A DNA stretch of 64,000 nt from Penium margaritaceum. Its lineage: Eukaryota > Streptophyta > Zygnematophyceae > Desmidiales > Peniaceae. This document shows, piece after piece, positions 23,450-35,056 of the stretch (within the stretch, counting starts at the first letter, position 1; each line of letters starts with the position of its first letter). Both the position numbers and the translations under genes were made by a program. The notes under the pieces were generated by a model. That model was given only the letters and a program-made list of their open reading frames with translations, was not told where the DNA came from and searched no databases. Location: contig SZWC01001606.1 in NCBI GenBank assembly GCA_023375785.1, forward strand, positions 158,172-222,171, given 5' to 3'.

Positions 23450-23456
23450 CTCCCCC
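23450..23456 (-). promoter_or_regulatory. Polypurine tract of F
   Basis: GGGGGAG on the minus strand, directly before the LTR start, in the context GTCATGGGGGAG shared with C, D and E. Confidence 0.75.
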
Positions 23457-23539
23457 ATGACCCGCAGGCAAACAACCCCACACACATGGAGTCACTACAA
23501 GATGTGATGAACCAAGACATGAGGAATCCACCATGCAAC

Positions 23540-25003
23540 TCAACCTGGGTCATGTGGACAGATGAGGACAACAGCATGAACAATGCTTTTGAAGACATTT
23601 CAACTGAGGGCCTTGGTGAGAAAGTTAGCTCTCTGAGAACGTGTGTCCACCCAAGCAACTTGGACAATGCTAGCAGCAATGCACTCGTGAACAAAGTGAT
23701 GCTCAACATTGATGTGCTTGGTGCGTGAGTGATGCATGCCATTGTTTTTGGTGATGGCCTTTGTTCTTTGGTTGTCACAGCGCAAAGTGATGCAACGGAT
23801 GGGAACACGCAACTGTTGCAGCAGACGACACAACCAGACAGCTTCGCAAGCGCCTGTGCCAAGAGCAACATTCTTAGCCTTGGCTGTGCTGTGGACAACA
23901 CACCCTTGTTTTCCACTCTTCCAGGAAACAACGATTCCACCAACCATGAATATGTACCCTATTCTGCTGCATGCATCAGAGTCATGTGCCCAGTCACTGT
24001 TAGTGAATCCGTCAACCACGAATGAGGGTTGTGTACGAAAGAACACACCGACACAAGGTGAGGCGAGTGCATAACGCACTACTCGTAATGCAGCCTCAAG
24101 ATGCCGCTCACGAGGACATTAAGAGAATTGGGATAGGAAGTTGACAGCAAAGGCAATATCAGCACGAGTGGTGGTAGCAAGGTACATCAGGGAGCCAATG
24201 ACCCAGAGGTAGTCAGTCAGTTTGACTGTCTCCCCCAGTCTTGACGGGTCCAAGGACTTCAGCAGTGACTGGCCCGAGGGGGTCATGGGCGTGGAAGCTG
24301 TGGGGATAGCAGCGAGGAGTAGACCAAAGCACTCCCCCAAGTTGCAAACATACGCAGCTTCGTGCACATACAGAGTGCAACGTGTGCGATCACGCTCAAG
24401 CTGGGCCGGACCAAGGTCCTTCAATTTGTATGCTACGACAGACGCAACGTCAGGGGATGCAATGAGGAGATCATCAACATAGACCAGGATGGCAATAAGT
24501 GGTTTGGTAGGGGCACTGAGGAACAGAGCATGATCCATTGGACTCCTTTGGAAGCCTCCCTTTTCTAGGGTCACATTGATGTCTTGGTTCTAGCAGTGTG
24601 GGGACTGCTTTAGGCCATAGAGGGCCTTGCATAGGCGCCACACGCGGTTTGTCCCATCGGAGAACCCGGGCGGCTACACCATATTGATTTCCTCATCCAA
24701 CCTGCCATGCAAGGCATTGTTGACATCCATCTGCTCCAGCTCCCAGTCATGCTGTGCAACTAGGCTGAGCAATGCCCTGGCAGTTGTGTAGCGTCCGACA
24801 GGGGAAAACGTCTCGTCAAATTCAACCCCAGGGATTTGGGAGAATTCTTTTATGGTGAGACGCACCTTGTACCATTCAACATTGTTGTCTGGGTTCAGCT
24901 TGCAATGATACACCCATTTGGCCGCGACAACTTTGCGGCCTAGTGGTAGATCCACGAGCTCATACAAACCATGCTCAGACAGAACGTCAAGTTCGGCCTT
25001 CAT
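23540..25003 (-). pseudogene. copia RT and RNase H (element F)
   Basis: RT starts LSEHGLYELVDLPLG and continues AAKWVYHCKLN, FSQIPGVEFDETFSPVGRY, QMDVNNALHGRLDEE and ILVYVDDLLIASP, with an intact catalytic YVDD. Short deletions lie downstream (SVVAYKLKDLG, AQLERDR) compared with E. RNase H reads DSDACSRIGYIF, SWKSGKQGCVVHST, LRCDNQRTKAI, HHSRTKHINVEHHFV and ANFLTKALS, with a stop after ALS. Stops and frameshifts near 24590-24670 and 24080-24120 break the frame. Confidence 0.85.
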
Positions 25004-25012
25004 GGCTTATTC

Positions 25013-27252
25013 TCACAAAGAAGAAGCAGTGGCCGTGTGAGTCGCCTGCACAATCAAGGGTTCAGGCAGGAGGGGAGAGAGACCAGCAGCAGCAAAGCAT
25101 GAGGCAACATACCTAGCTATAGATGAAGAGAGAGTTGGGTGGAACTCTTGTCCAACGAGGGAGTAGCCAAGAGCAGTGCTGGGATGCGTGACAAAGACAG
25201 CCAAGGACAAGGCAGAGGTTGTAAGACCAAGAGCACGGAGGCCAGGGTCACCAGAGACAACGGGGTGAGAGTGAGAGGGAGGTGCCCTGAGGCGACCGCC
25301 ACGCGTATAGGGTGAGACGGGTGGGACAAACTGGACGTGCGAGGATGGTGGAGGAGATGGCATAGGGGAGCGCGGATACATAGTAGCAGTAGGAGAAGGA
25401 GAGACAGAGGTGGCGGAGTGCTCAGAGCGGTAAGGAGACGTAGGGAGAGTGACAGGCTTTGAGGAAGTGGACGAGTCTGAGTAGGTAGAGGTGTCAGGTG
25501 AACCAGAGGGTGGAAACTCAGAGGGGGGAGGGAGACACCAAGGGGACACCGACGACACAATGTCAGACACTGGTGGAGGTACGGCGGAGCGAGATGGCCC
25601 AAGGGGAGTTGAGGAAATAGAGGGTACTTAGGGACGCACGGAGGGGAGACAAGACACTCCAGAGGGGAGATTACCACCTCCACCCTGAGAGGACGAAGAA
25701 AGGAACCCGCTGAAGTGAGGAGCGTCACGTTCAAACAGGTGTTCAAAGAAGAGTGCATCACGGGACTCAAGAACGCGACCCCGGGAGGGATCCCAGAACC
25801 TCCAAGCCTTGGAGAATGGGGAGACACTGAGGAACACACAAAAGTGACCACAGAGAGACAAGTTACCATCCCGTTGGTCGGCCAGGAGCCACACAAAAAC
25901 AAGATACCCCCACACACGAGCAAGGCGGAGATCAGCCCGCCGACCTGTCCAGCGCTTAAACGGGGTGACAGTGTGAGGAAGAGGACCATTAGGAACCTGA
26001 TTCCAGACTAACGTCATGTATGACATGGCCTCAAAGGCAAACAGCGGAGACAGACCAGAAGCGGAGAGAAGGGCGCGCACCCCATCAGCAAGGGTGCGAT
26101 TCCAACGCTCAGACACATCGTTTTGCTGTGGAGTGTAGGGGGTAGACAGCTCAAGACAAACACCACAGGACTCAAAAAGGCGAGAGGTAGATTCAAGGGG
26201 ATAAATTCACCCCCTCTGTCACTACAAAAGACACGCAAGGGACGAAGAAAAGCACGCTCATCTTGAGAAAGCTAAGTCTCAAGGACATCTGTGACATCAC
26301 TTTTGTGGCAGAGAGCAAAGACCCAATGGTACCAAGAGAAGTCATCTGTCAAACAGAGAACGTAGCGACCGAGGCCACCAAGGAAGTCATGGGGTAATGG
26401 GCCCATGGCATTACCATGGACGAGGTCAAGAGGATGAGAGGATGTGGACTCAGATGTGGAGAACGGGAAACGATACATCTTTCCACTGGCACAGTCAAGA
26501 CAAGCCGAGGAGCAGGGAGGTGCAAAGGTAGCCAGATCAAGGCCAACAGAGGCCAGAAGGCGGAGAAGGCGCTGGACGACGACAGTGTGAATGTAGCAGA
26601 GCCGGCGATGCAAGAGATTAGTGTGAACAGGAGACAAAGAGGGTGCCACATGAACAAGAGCAGAGGCAGCGGAAGACGAGGGCAAGGAGAGAGGAACACG
26701 AAACAGGCGGTCACAGCGCACACCGCGAAGAACAACACGGCCGGACTAGAGTAGAGAGATCGAGGCAAGGCCGCGGCTGGACGAGAAGTCCATGCCCTCA
26801 TCGTCAAGAGTAGACACAGAGAGCAGACTAACCTCACAGGCAGGAATGTACCGTACGTCTGGAAGATAGACAGTGTCGCCTGGATCGACAAAACGAACGA
26901 CACCAACATCGTGAACAAGTAGCAGTTGGTCGGAGCCAGTGCGCACGGGACGAATAGAGCCAACAGGATCGAGTGAGACAAATGACGAGCTACAAGAGGT
27001 CATGTGATGGGTGGCCCCGGAATCAATGATCCAGAGGCTAGGGGCTGCACGAGTGGTGGGAAGAATGAGACAGACAGTCACAGTGCCACAAAGGGAAAGG
27101 GAAGAGGAGTCACCAAGACGAGTGGGGAATGTGTGAGACTGCCACTCCTCAATCCAATCATAGTCATCAGGTAAGGTATCCTGAACATCCCAGACATAGC
27201 ACCACCACTCTCTCCGTTCTCCGCAATTCCTCTCAGCTGCACTCTGCTGCAC
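25013..27252 (-). pseudogene. copia protease, integrase and linker (element F)
   Basis: Protease: LWIIDSGATHHMTSC with the active-site DSG near 27030. Integrase zinc region: LLHRRLCYIHT and CLDCASGKMYR near 26600-26480. Core: GRYVLCLTDDFSWYHWVF, FCSDRGGEF, then after frameshifts SERWNRTLADGV and LVWNQVPNGPLPHTVTPFKRW, AWRFWDPSRGRVLESRDALFFEHLF. A Pro/Ser-rich linker fills 25570-25013. At least two frameshifts lie at 26010-26280. Confidence 0.85.
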
Positions 27253-27539
27253 TCAGCTGCCCTCGGCCGTCCGTGACTCTCGGGTGCTCCACGTCTCTCC
27301 GCTGCTCTCAGCTGTTCTCGGACCACTCTCAGGTGCTCTCTCAGCCGCCTCTCCTCTCTCCGTGGCTGCCCGCAATTGCACTCGGCTGCCCGCTATCCTT
27401 GGCTGCCTGTTGACCTTCTCACCCATTCTGTGGTCCTCGACGACTCCGCACCTTCCACCTCTTTGCACTGGGCGCTCCAACATCACCGTCTCACATGATT
27501 CCTTCTCCATTGCATCTCAAACTATGCCCCTACGTGTGA
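27191..27539. other. Junction between F and E, CTCTCAGCTGC-rich
   Basis: The stretch carries many degenerate copies of a ~10-15 bp CTCTCNGCTGC motif. It lies where F's 5' half and E's 5' LTR and primer site should be. No coding sequence is supported. Confidence 0.4.
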
Positions 27540-28383
27540 CGCACTTGGTGCACCTCTCTCGGCTACGATAGCAGCCCACTCAGTCTCCACACTGGCTGAC
27601 GACGACGACACCCCTCTATGGGTGCGCATGCTGGATCACACGTACTGGCAAGAAGACATTGACGGAGCAGCTGAGCGCAAATGGGAGGAGATAGATCGTC
27701 AGGTTTACACCCCGGACGACCTCCCTCCATCACCACTACTGTCACCAAGGATGTAATCTTCCCGCAGTTCTCAGTCTGCCCAACCTGCAGCTGCACCTAC
27801 TCTGGCTCCTCCTCCTACTACAGCAGGATCTGCCGAGGCGTCCACAATACCCGAAGTGCCCGGCGTCATCCCCGTTCTTCCAATGCACACCGACTCCATT
27901 GGCCTGGCAGGAGCTGTCCTTGACGCAGTTGCTGGTGTCGCGGCCACCTTCGCAGCCACGGCTAGGGCCTGCTGTGCTCCCACGCAGACAACCGTTGGCC
28001 AAGCAGCTGAGGCATATGCATAGACGGCCACCTCTCTCACTCTCCTTGCTGCTGCCACTGCGAACATTGTTGCCCAGATCATAGCAACAGTAGCATCCAT
28101 TGCCACGGCAACCTCCACAGCAGCAGACGTCACCTCCAACACCATCAGCTCCATTCGAGCTTCCATTGTCGCAGCAGTGCTGACCCGCACTGGTGCTCCT
28201 CGCGACATCACACCACACATCACCACCAACATTCTGGTGGCATCAGCCTCAACAACAGTTGCTGGAGCCACCGCTACGGGGCTCCTGTGTCTCACGGTGG
28301 CGGTCGCAGGTTGGGTGGCGGTCCTCTTCTCCTCAGCTGCAGCTGTTTTCCCGCCGCTCTTCACTCTTCTTGCGCATCACTAG
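27540..28383 (+). pseudogene. ORF0: Ala-rich pre-gag ORF with hydrophobic end (element E)
   Basis: One plus frame runs from about 27550 to the TAG at 28381-28383 with two internal stops (27753, 28021). It opens with an acidic/aromatic part (LADDDDTPLWVRMLDHTYW, ERKWEEIDRQ), continues Pro/Ala-rich, then becomes strongly Ala/Val/Thr-rich (VLDAVAGVAATFAATARA). It ends with a hydrophobic segment of about 50 residues (AGATATGLLCLTVAVAGW, PPLFTLLAHH) that could span a membrane. The same layout occurs upstream of gag in element C, so it is an inherited part of these elements. Its function is unknown, and no match to a named family is recognised. Confidence 0.55.
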
Positions 28384-28483
28384 CTCAGTGAGCACTGCAT
28401 TCCACAGGGACACTTTGTACTCTCTTGCACTCCCTTGCATTGTCCTCTTACTCCACCCGCATTCACAGCTCCCCTCTCTCATC

Positions 28484-30010
28484 ATGCCTCGACCGAAGAA
28501 GACTATAGAGGCCCTCCAGGCCACTCTTAGTGAGGCACAAGCAGAGCATCGCAAGACTGAGGATGTGCTTCATCAAGGGCGGGAAGCACAGCACAAGCTA
28601 GCGGCCGCAGTGGCCACCTTAGTCATTGAATGACTGCGTGCCATTCCAAGCTTTGCTGTAGTTCTTCCTAATAAAGAGTCTGGCTCAGCAGACTAGTCCG
28701 CTCCTCCTGGCGATGTGGTTGCAAGCTCCTCTTCTCCCTCTTTCTCAGTAGCAGCCTTTGCCCATGCACTGCTCCTAGCGTGGCAAAAAGACTTTGAAAT
28801 GCCACCACCACAGTTCACGACTAAGCTCACATTCACATCCTGGGAGACCCGCTTCAGCGCATGGGCCCAGGGTGAGCTCCTCTGGGATTACTACTTTCCT
28901 GCCAAGTTGTCGTTTGTGCCATAGCCCACAGAGGCTGCTCACGATGTGCGGGCACTCATCAATGCAGGCCCCGAGAATCTCCTCGACGACATTGGTACGT
29001 ACAATGCAGACCCATTCCGCGACACCCCTGCTGATCTCGTTGGTGCTTACGCTCTTATCCGCTGCCACAAAACAGTCACTGGGCACGCTGCCCAGAGTGC
29101 GCTCACAGTTCAGTTCAACACATTGCAGATGCGTTTTGATGAGACGGTAGATGAGTATTGGGTGCGGAGTCTGCGCTTGCTCCGGGACCTTGGCAGGGCC
29201 GCCCCCCGTCCTCTCTCAGCCTGCTTTCCCATCGTTGCTGGCCTCATTCCAGAGTTGTCTAACTTGTATCTGCACATCTCTGAGGCGGAACTTGAGCGCC
29301 TTGCCTCTAAACCTAGTCCTGCTGATTCCCCACCCGGAATCGGCCCTCTCTTTGACTTCACTGCCTCGTGTCTCACCAACTGGTGGAATGCCTTGCAGAA
29401 CAAGCGCATGCATCGCATTGCATTGGCTGCTGTCACCACATCCTCCCCTCCGTCCTCTTCCGTAGTTTCCTCTTCCTCCTCCTCTTCACAAGCTACAGCG
29501 CACTCCACTCAGGGTGCCTCTGGGGGGGGGTGGTGGGTCCTGCCGTGGTGGCGGCCGTGGGGGCAAAGGCCGTGGAGGAGGCCGCGGTGGCAAAAACTCG
29601 GCCTCCACTGGTGCTGAGGTCACTTGTTGGAACTGTGGTGCCTCTGGCCACTCTTCCCCAAAATGTCCTGCTCCTTGTGACGATGCTCGCCTGGCCTCCT
29701 CCATGCACGCCCACTGGGCCCGCACCGGTGTCGCCGCCTCCTCTGTCGCTGCTGCCGTGACAATCACATCGCCCTCATCATCGTCCCTTGCCTCAGCACT
29801 TTCCACCACGCTCGCCCCCCTTCAACCGACACCTCCAGCTCCCGGCCCCTGGGGCTAGATTCCTCCTCCATTTGGCCCTCCATACTACGGCCCCCCGTCC
29901 TCTCACTACCATGTTCCCCACTGGGCTCGTGACGATAGGCACTTCTCTGATCGTCGTGACAAGGAGTGTACCCTTGAGCGTCGGCTAGCAGAGCTCCTTC
30001 ACCTTCGCTC
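28484..30010 (+). pseudogene. copia gag (element E)
   Basis: Gag starts at ATG 28484 (MPRPKKTIEALQ) with a coiled-coil-like N-terminus. It continues with the copia gag core: FSAWAQGELLWDYY, DDIGTYNADPF, LVGAYALIRCHKTVTGHAAQ, DEYWVRSLRLLRDLG, FPIVAGLIPELSN and NWWNALQNKRMHR. After a frame change at the G-run near 29523 it carries RGGGRGGK and one zinc knuckle, CWNCGASGHSSPKC (CX2CX4HX4C). Premature stops at 28631, 28694, 28922 and about 29856 are mostly C-to-T or G-to-A products. Gag forms the particle and binds the RNA, and its relatives are the gags of C and F. Confidence 0.85.
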
Positions 30011-31560
30011 TTAGGGAGGTGAGAGTGTGAGTGGCCAGTCTTGTGTGTCTGTCTGTGAGTCTGAGGTCACTCTACACGGTGCCTCCCCTAGTCGGGTTCA
30101 GGGGGACTTGCCTGATGATCGTGTGTGGATTGAAGATTGACACTTGCACACATTCCCCACTCGTCTTGGCTGTTCGTCCTCTCCATCTGCCCGTGGCACC
30201 GTCGCTCTATGTCTTGTTCTCCCCTCCACTCGTGCTTCACCTGGCCTCTGGATCATTGAATCCGGGGCCACACATCACATGACCTCCTGTCGCTCCTCCT
30301 TTGTTTCCCTTGGCCCTGTTCAGTCTGTTCGCTCCGTGCGCACAGGCTCTGGCCAGCTGCTCCCTGTTCAAGGTGTTGGTGTTGTCTGTTTTGTCGGTCC
30401 TTGTGGTATTGTCTACCTCCCTGATGTGTTGTATGTGCCTAGTCTTGAGCTCAGTCTTCTCTCTGTGACCACCCTTGACGACCAGGGCATGGACTTCTCC
30501 TCCAGCCATGGCCTTGCCTCTATCTCTCTGCGCTCGTCTGGCCGTGTTGTTCTTCGTGACGTGCGGTGTGATCGCCTGTTCCGTGATCCGCTCATGTTGC
30601 CCTCGCCTTCCGTTGCTTCTGCTCTTGTTCACGTCGCCCCCGTCCTTGTCTCCCGACCATGCCAACCTCCTGCATCGCCGCCTCTGCCACATTCACACTG
30701 CTGCCATTCAGCGCCTCCTTCGCCTTCGGCCCGCCCTTGGCCTTGACCCTACCACATTTGCTCCACCCTGCACGTCCACCTGTCTTGACTGCGCCAGTGG
30801 AAACATGCACCGTTCACTATTCTCAACCTTTGAGTCCACTACCATTCACCCCCTTGATCTGGTGCACGCTGATGTCATGGGTCCGTTGCCCCAGGACTTC
30901 CTCGGCGGCCTCGGCCGTTACGTTCTGTGCTTGACTGATGACTTCTCTCGCTACCGTTGGGTCTTTACCCTTCGCCACAAAAGCGATGTCACTAATTTCC
31001 TTGAGTCCTGGCTTCCGCAGGCTGAGCGTGCCTGTCTCTGGCCCTTGCGTGTGTGTTTGCAGCGACCGCGGCGGTGAGTTCTTTGGTCCTACCTCTCGTT
31101 TCCTTGAATCACGTGGTGTCCGGGTTGAATCCTCTGCTCCCTACACCCCCCAGCAGAATGGTGTCTTTGAGCGTTGGAACCGCACTCTAGCTGATGGTGT
31201 CCACTCTCTCCTCTCTGCCTCAGGGCAGTCTCCCCTCTTTTCCTTTGAGGCCATGTCCTACATGACTTGGGTCTGGAACCGTGTCCCTCATGGCCCCCTT
31301 CCCCACTCTGTCACCCCCTTCAAACGCTGGACTGGTCAACGTGTTGACCTCCTCCTTGCTCGCGTCTGGCGGTGTCTTGCCTCTGTGTGGGTCCCCTCGG
31401 ACCAACGGGACGGTAAGCTGTCTCCTCGTGGTCAACTCTGCCTCTTTTTGGGCATCTCTCTGTTCTCCAAAGCATGGCGCTTCTGAGACCCCTCCCGTTG
31501 CCGTGTCATTGAATCTCGTGATGCTCTCTTCTTTCAACACATGTTTGAGCGTGATTCTCC
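30011..31560 (+). pseudogene. copia protease and integrase (element E)
   Basis: Protease reads LWIIESGATHHMTSC near 30240. The active-site D is replaced by E (ESGA instead of DSGA). Integrase: LLHRRLCHIHTAAIQ and CLDCASGNMHR (HHCC), HADVMGPLPQDF, CLTDDFSRYRWVF, then a frameshift near 31060 and CSDRGGEFFGP, PQQNGVFERWNRTLADGV, YMTWVWNRVPHGPLPH and KAWRF*DPSRCRVIESRDALF. One TGG-to-TGA stop precedes DPSR, and a TGA lies at WIED*H before protease. Confidence 0.85.
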
Positions 31561-33772
31561 CCGCTTTGGTGGATCCCTCTCTCCGTCCTCTCGGGGTGGG
31601 GGTGGTCCTTGGCCCTCTGGGCCTCCTGTTCTCCCCTCTAGGCGTCCCTCGCCACCTCTTGCTTCCTCGTCGATAGAGCAGAGTTCCGCCTTGCCCTCTT
31701 CTCCCTCCGTGTCCTCTGCTCCTCTAACCTCGCCTTCTCTGTGCCAGTCTCCCACCTCTCCTGGTGCTGTCTCTCTTGAGCCCTCTGTCTCTCTTGCACC
31801 CTCTGTCTCCTCCTCTTGTCCTCCAACCGGCGCCATGTCCCAGCCACCAGTTCTCTCCCAGCCGTCTGACCCTGTGGCCTCACCCCCTCCGTCTGTGCAG
31901 CAGCGTCCTGCTGCTCCCTCCTCCGTGCGTGTGCCATCCATCCCACCGGCCTCACCCTACACTAATGGCGGGCGCCTTTGGGCACTCCCCTCTCAGGCTC
32001 AACCCGTGGTCTCTTGTGACCCTGGTCTCCGTGCCCTCGGTCTTGCTACCTCTGTGCTGTCCACTGCAGCGTCCATCATGCATCCCAGCACTGTACTTGG
32101 CTACTCTCTTGTCGAGGAGGAGTTCCACTCAGCTCTATCCTCATCTGTAACTGGGTATGTTGCGTCGTGCTTTGCTACCGCTGGGCTCTCTCCACTGCCC
32201 CCTGAGCCCCTTACTGTGCAGGCAACAGGCATAGCCTCAGACTCCTCGTTGTGGGAGCAAACCATGACAGCCGAACTCGATGCACTGTCTTAGCATGGTG
32301 TGTACGAGCTTGTTGACCTCCCAATGGGCCGCAAGGCATTTGCTTCCATATGAGTATACCACCGCAAACTGAATCCAGACAACACAATTGAACAGTACAA
32401 GGCTCGTCTCACTACAAAGGGATTTTCTCAGATCCCCGGTGTTGATTTTGACGAGACCTTCGCCCCAGTTGGTCGTTATACCACAACCAGGGCTCTCCTG
32501 ACTCTGGTCACTCAGCATGATTGGGAGCTTGAGCAAATGGATGTCAACAATGTGTTCCTCCACGGCACACTAGATGAGGAGATCTACATGATGCAGCCAC
32601 CCGGTGTCTCTGATGGAACAAACCAGGTATGGCGCTTGCGCAAGGCCCTCTATAGCCTGAAACAATCCCCATGTTGCTGGATCCAAGAGATCACATCGAC
32701 CCTTGAAAAAAGGGGTTGCAAAAGGAGCGTTGTCGACCCCGCGTTGTTCCTCAGTGCCCCCACCAAGTCACTTGTCGCCATTCTTGTCTTTGTGGATGAC
32801 ATCCTCATTGCTTCTCCTGCCGCCACATCTGTTGTAGTGGCCAAGGCCCTGCTCCAGAAGGCATACAAGATGAAGGACCTTGGTCTGGCTCGGGTCCTTC
32901 TTGGCATGGAGCTGGAACGTGACCGTGGGCGTCGCACCTTGCACTTCCATCAGGCTGCGTATGTATGCAACCTGGGGGAGCGATTCGCCCTGCTCCTCAC
33001 ATCAGTCCCCACAGCGTCCACTCCCATGACACCCGCTGGTCAGTCCTTACTGAAGTCTCGGGAGGTGTCCACACTGGGGGAGACAGTCGATGTGACCGAT
33101 TACCTCCGTGTCATTGGCTCCTTCATGTACCTCGCCATGACCACCCGCGCTGATGTGACATTTGCTATGAACTTCCTGTCCCAATTCTCCCAGTGCCCCC
33201 GTGAGCATCACCTTGAGGCAGCATTGCGGGTAGTGCGCTACGCCCTCTCCATCCCTCGCATTGGACTGTACTTTCGTGCGCATCCCTCAGTCGTGGTGGA
33301 CGGCTTCACAGACAATGACTGGGCGCATGACTCTGATGCCCGTAGCCAAACGGGATATATCTTTCTGAAAGGTGGCACTGCAGTCTCCTGGAAAAGTGGC
33401 AAACAAGGGTGTGTTGCTCGCAGCACTGCCGAGGCTGAGTATGTTGCTCTTGGTGCAGGTACGTGTGAGGCTGTCTGGCTATGTCGTTTGCTATAACATC
33501 TCCGTGTACCCATCCGTTACATCACTCTGCACTACGACAATCAGAGCATAAAGGCCATTGCTGAAAACAGTGGCATGCATCATTCACGCACCAAGCATAT
33601 CAATGTGGAGCATCGCTTTGTTTGTGAGTGCACTGCTGCTGGCATCGTCCAGGTTGCTTGGGTGGACACGCGGTCTGAGAGAGCTGACTTTCTCACTAAG
33701 GCACTCAGTCATAATGTCTTCAAAGGTGCTGTTCACTCTGTTGGTCTCATCTATCCACATGATCCAGGTTGA
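31561..33772 (+). pseudogene. copia linker, RT and RNase H (element E)
   Basis: A Pro/Ser-rich linker (31561-32020) leads to RT in the same frame: YELVDLPMG, QYKARLTTKGFSQIPGVDF, DETFAPVGRY, QMDVNNVFLHG, YMMQPPGV, KALYSLKQSP and ILVFVDDILIASP (a conservative FVDD). RNase H follows: GFTDNDWAHDSDARSQTGY, SWKSGKQGCVARSTAEAEY, HHSRTKHINVEHRF and ADFLTKALSHNVFKG, with the true stop at 33770-33772. Premature stops lie at 32291, 32351 and 33494. Apart from these, the RT/RNase H frame from 32354 to the end is open, so decay is modest. Confidence 0.9.
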
Positions 33773-33853
33773 TTGGTTCTAGTACATCTCTATCACCTCT
33801 CGTGATCCCCTCTTGTTGTCCTCTCATGTGTGGGTTGGTTGCCTGCGAGTCAT

Positions 33854-33860
33854 GGGGGAG
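33854..33860 (+). promoter_or_regulatory. Polypurine tract of E
   Basis: GGGGGAG directly before TGTTGAATTTCGTTGG, the start of the 3' LTR. Confidence 0.8.
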
Positions 33861-33922
33861 TGTTGAATTTCGTTGGCCACTCACAACTCTATGCCCTCTT
33901 GTCTCCCACACTCTGCACACAC
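33861..33922 (+). repeat. 3' LTR of E, first fragment
   Basis: The first 62 bp of the LTR match F's LTR (GTTGGCCACTCACA.CTCTATG.CCTCTTGT). It ends in CACAC (33918-33922), which is repeated at 42799-42803 as the target-site duplication of element D. Confidence 0.85.
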
Positions 33923-34757
33923 TATTGTTTTTTGCGCTCATTGTGCTCTGTTGTGTCCTCCCGGCTTGTGTACATCGGCGTGCAGATGACTGACGACGAG
34001 ACTCGACGCTGATGGAGTGTCGTCCGGTGGAGCCGACGCACACTGAGGTCTTCTCGCAGTTCGCTGGAGCCTCCTCTCTCCGGCAACATGTTCAGCTCCA
34101 TCGGCACGCCTCCTCGGCGGTCGCGCTGCCGGCGGTCACTGCCACCGCACTCGTTGTCTGCATGCGTCCAGAGCGTCCTATCGCGCCTGCATCGTCATGT
34201 GTTGCCTAGGGTCATTCTTGCATGTTGCATGGCCCTGGTCGGCAGCATAAACCATCGTGGGCACTGCATGGGTTCAGGCAGCCATAACTCATCGCTACTA
34301 CTTTTCTAGTTGATTATGACCGCACGCCTGCGTTCGCAGCGTAGGTGTTATGGTATGGTCGAGTTTTCAGGAAAAACGGACGACGCCCGGGTTTTGGGCT
34401 GTCGGCTGTCTGACAGGCCTCACCGAGAAAACCTGCCAGCCTGAAAAAAACTGTTTTCTGATTGGCTGGTGAACTGAGTAACAAGCTCTACAGAGCTGAG
34501 GGGGAGCTAGAACTTGGAGGGGTCTCCTATTGCTATTCTGGCTATTCTTTCTTGATTGATAATCCGTTGTTATCAGTTTCCAGCTGCTTTCTGGCGCTAA
34601 CACCGGCGCGCACACTTATGAGTAACAAACCCAGAGCTTCCACACTTAGACTCTAGAGCAGCAGACTAAGGGGGCAACTGACTTAAGCAACGAGCGTGGA
34701 AGCCCGCACGCTGCATCAACAATGTTGTTGCCCCAACCTGCAGCCTAGTTTCCATCT
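33923..34757 (+). repeat. 5' LTR of D
   Basis: It starts TATTGTTTTTTGCGCTC (mutated from TGTTGGATTTTGCGCTC in the 3' copy) and ends CCATCT before the primer site. It shares long blocks with 41973-42798, for example CCTCCCGGCTTGTGTACATC and GTCTGACA.GCCTCAC.GAG. Confidence 0.92.
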
Positions 34758-34769
34758 TGGTATCAGAGC
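34758..34769 (+). promoter_or_regulatory. Primer binding site of D
   Basis: Perfect TGGTATCAGAGC at the LTR end. Confidence 0.9.
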
Positions 34770-35056
34770 AAGAGCGTAGCAGCAGCAGCAGAAGACTGAC
34801 GTACAGGTGCGAGACAACGCCGGCGGACCTCCATACGCGCCAGTGCAGGGGAAATGCTACCGGAATTTTCGCGGCAGCATTGACCGGCCTGGTGGCGGCG
34901 TCCAAGTTTTTCCCACGGCCACTGGGCCAGGGGAAATGCTGCTGGATATTTGCCGGCAGCACTGACCCCCACGCTGGACACAAGGAGGTGAGCGGCCGAC
35001 CACGTCAGGCCCCTACTGACGATGACGCACATGGCGACGCCCTCAGGTGTGACTGA

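Larger units (their letters stand above)
22855..27190 (-). mobile_element. Ty1/copia element F, 5'-truncated
   Basis: Minus-strand copia of the same family as E. It contains protease, integrase, linker, RT, RNase H, polypurine tract and 3' LTR. Similarity ends abruptly near 27190, just before protease, so gag, leader, primer site and 5' LTR are missing. Beyond that point lies a CTCTCAGCTGC-rich stretch and then the 5' part of element E in the opposite orientation. Confidence 0.85.
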
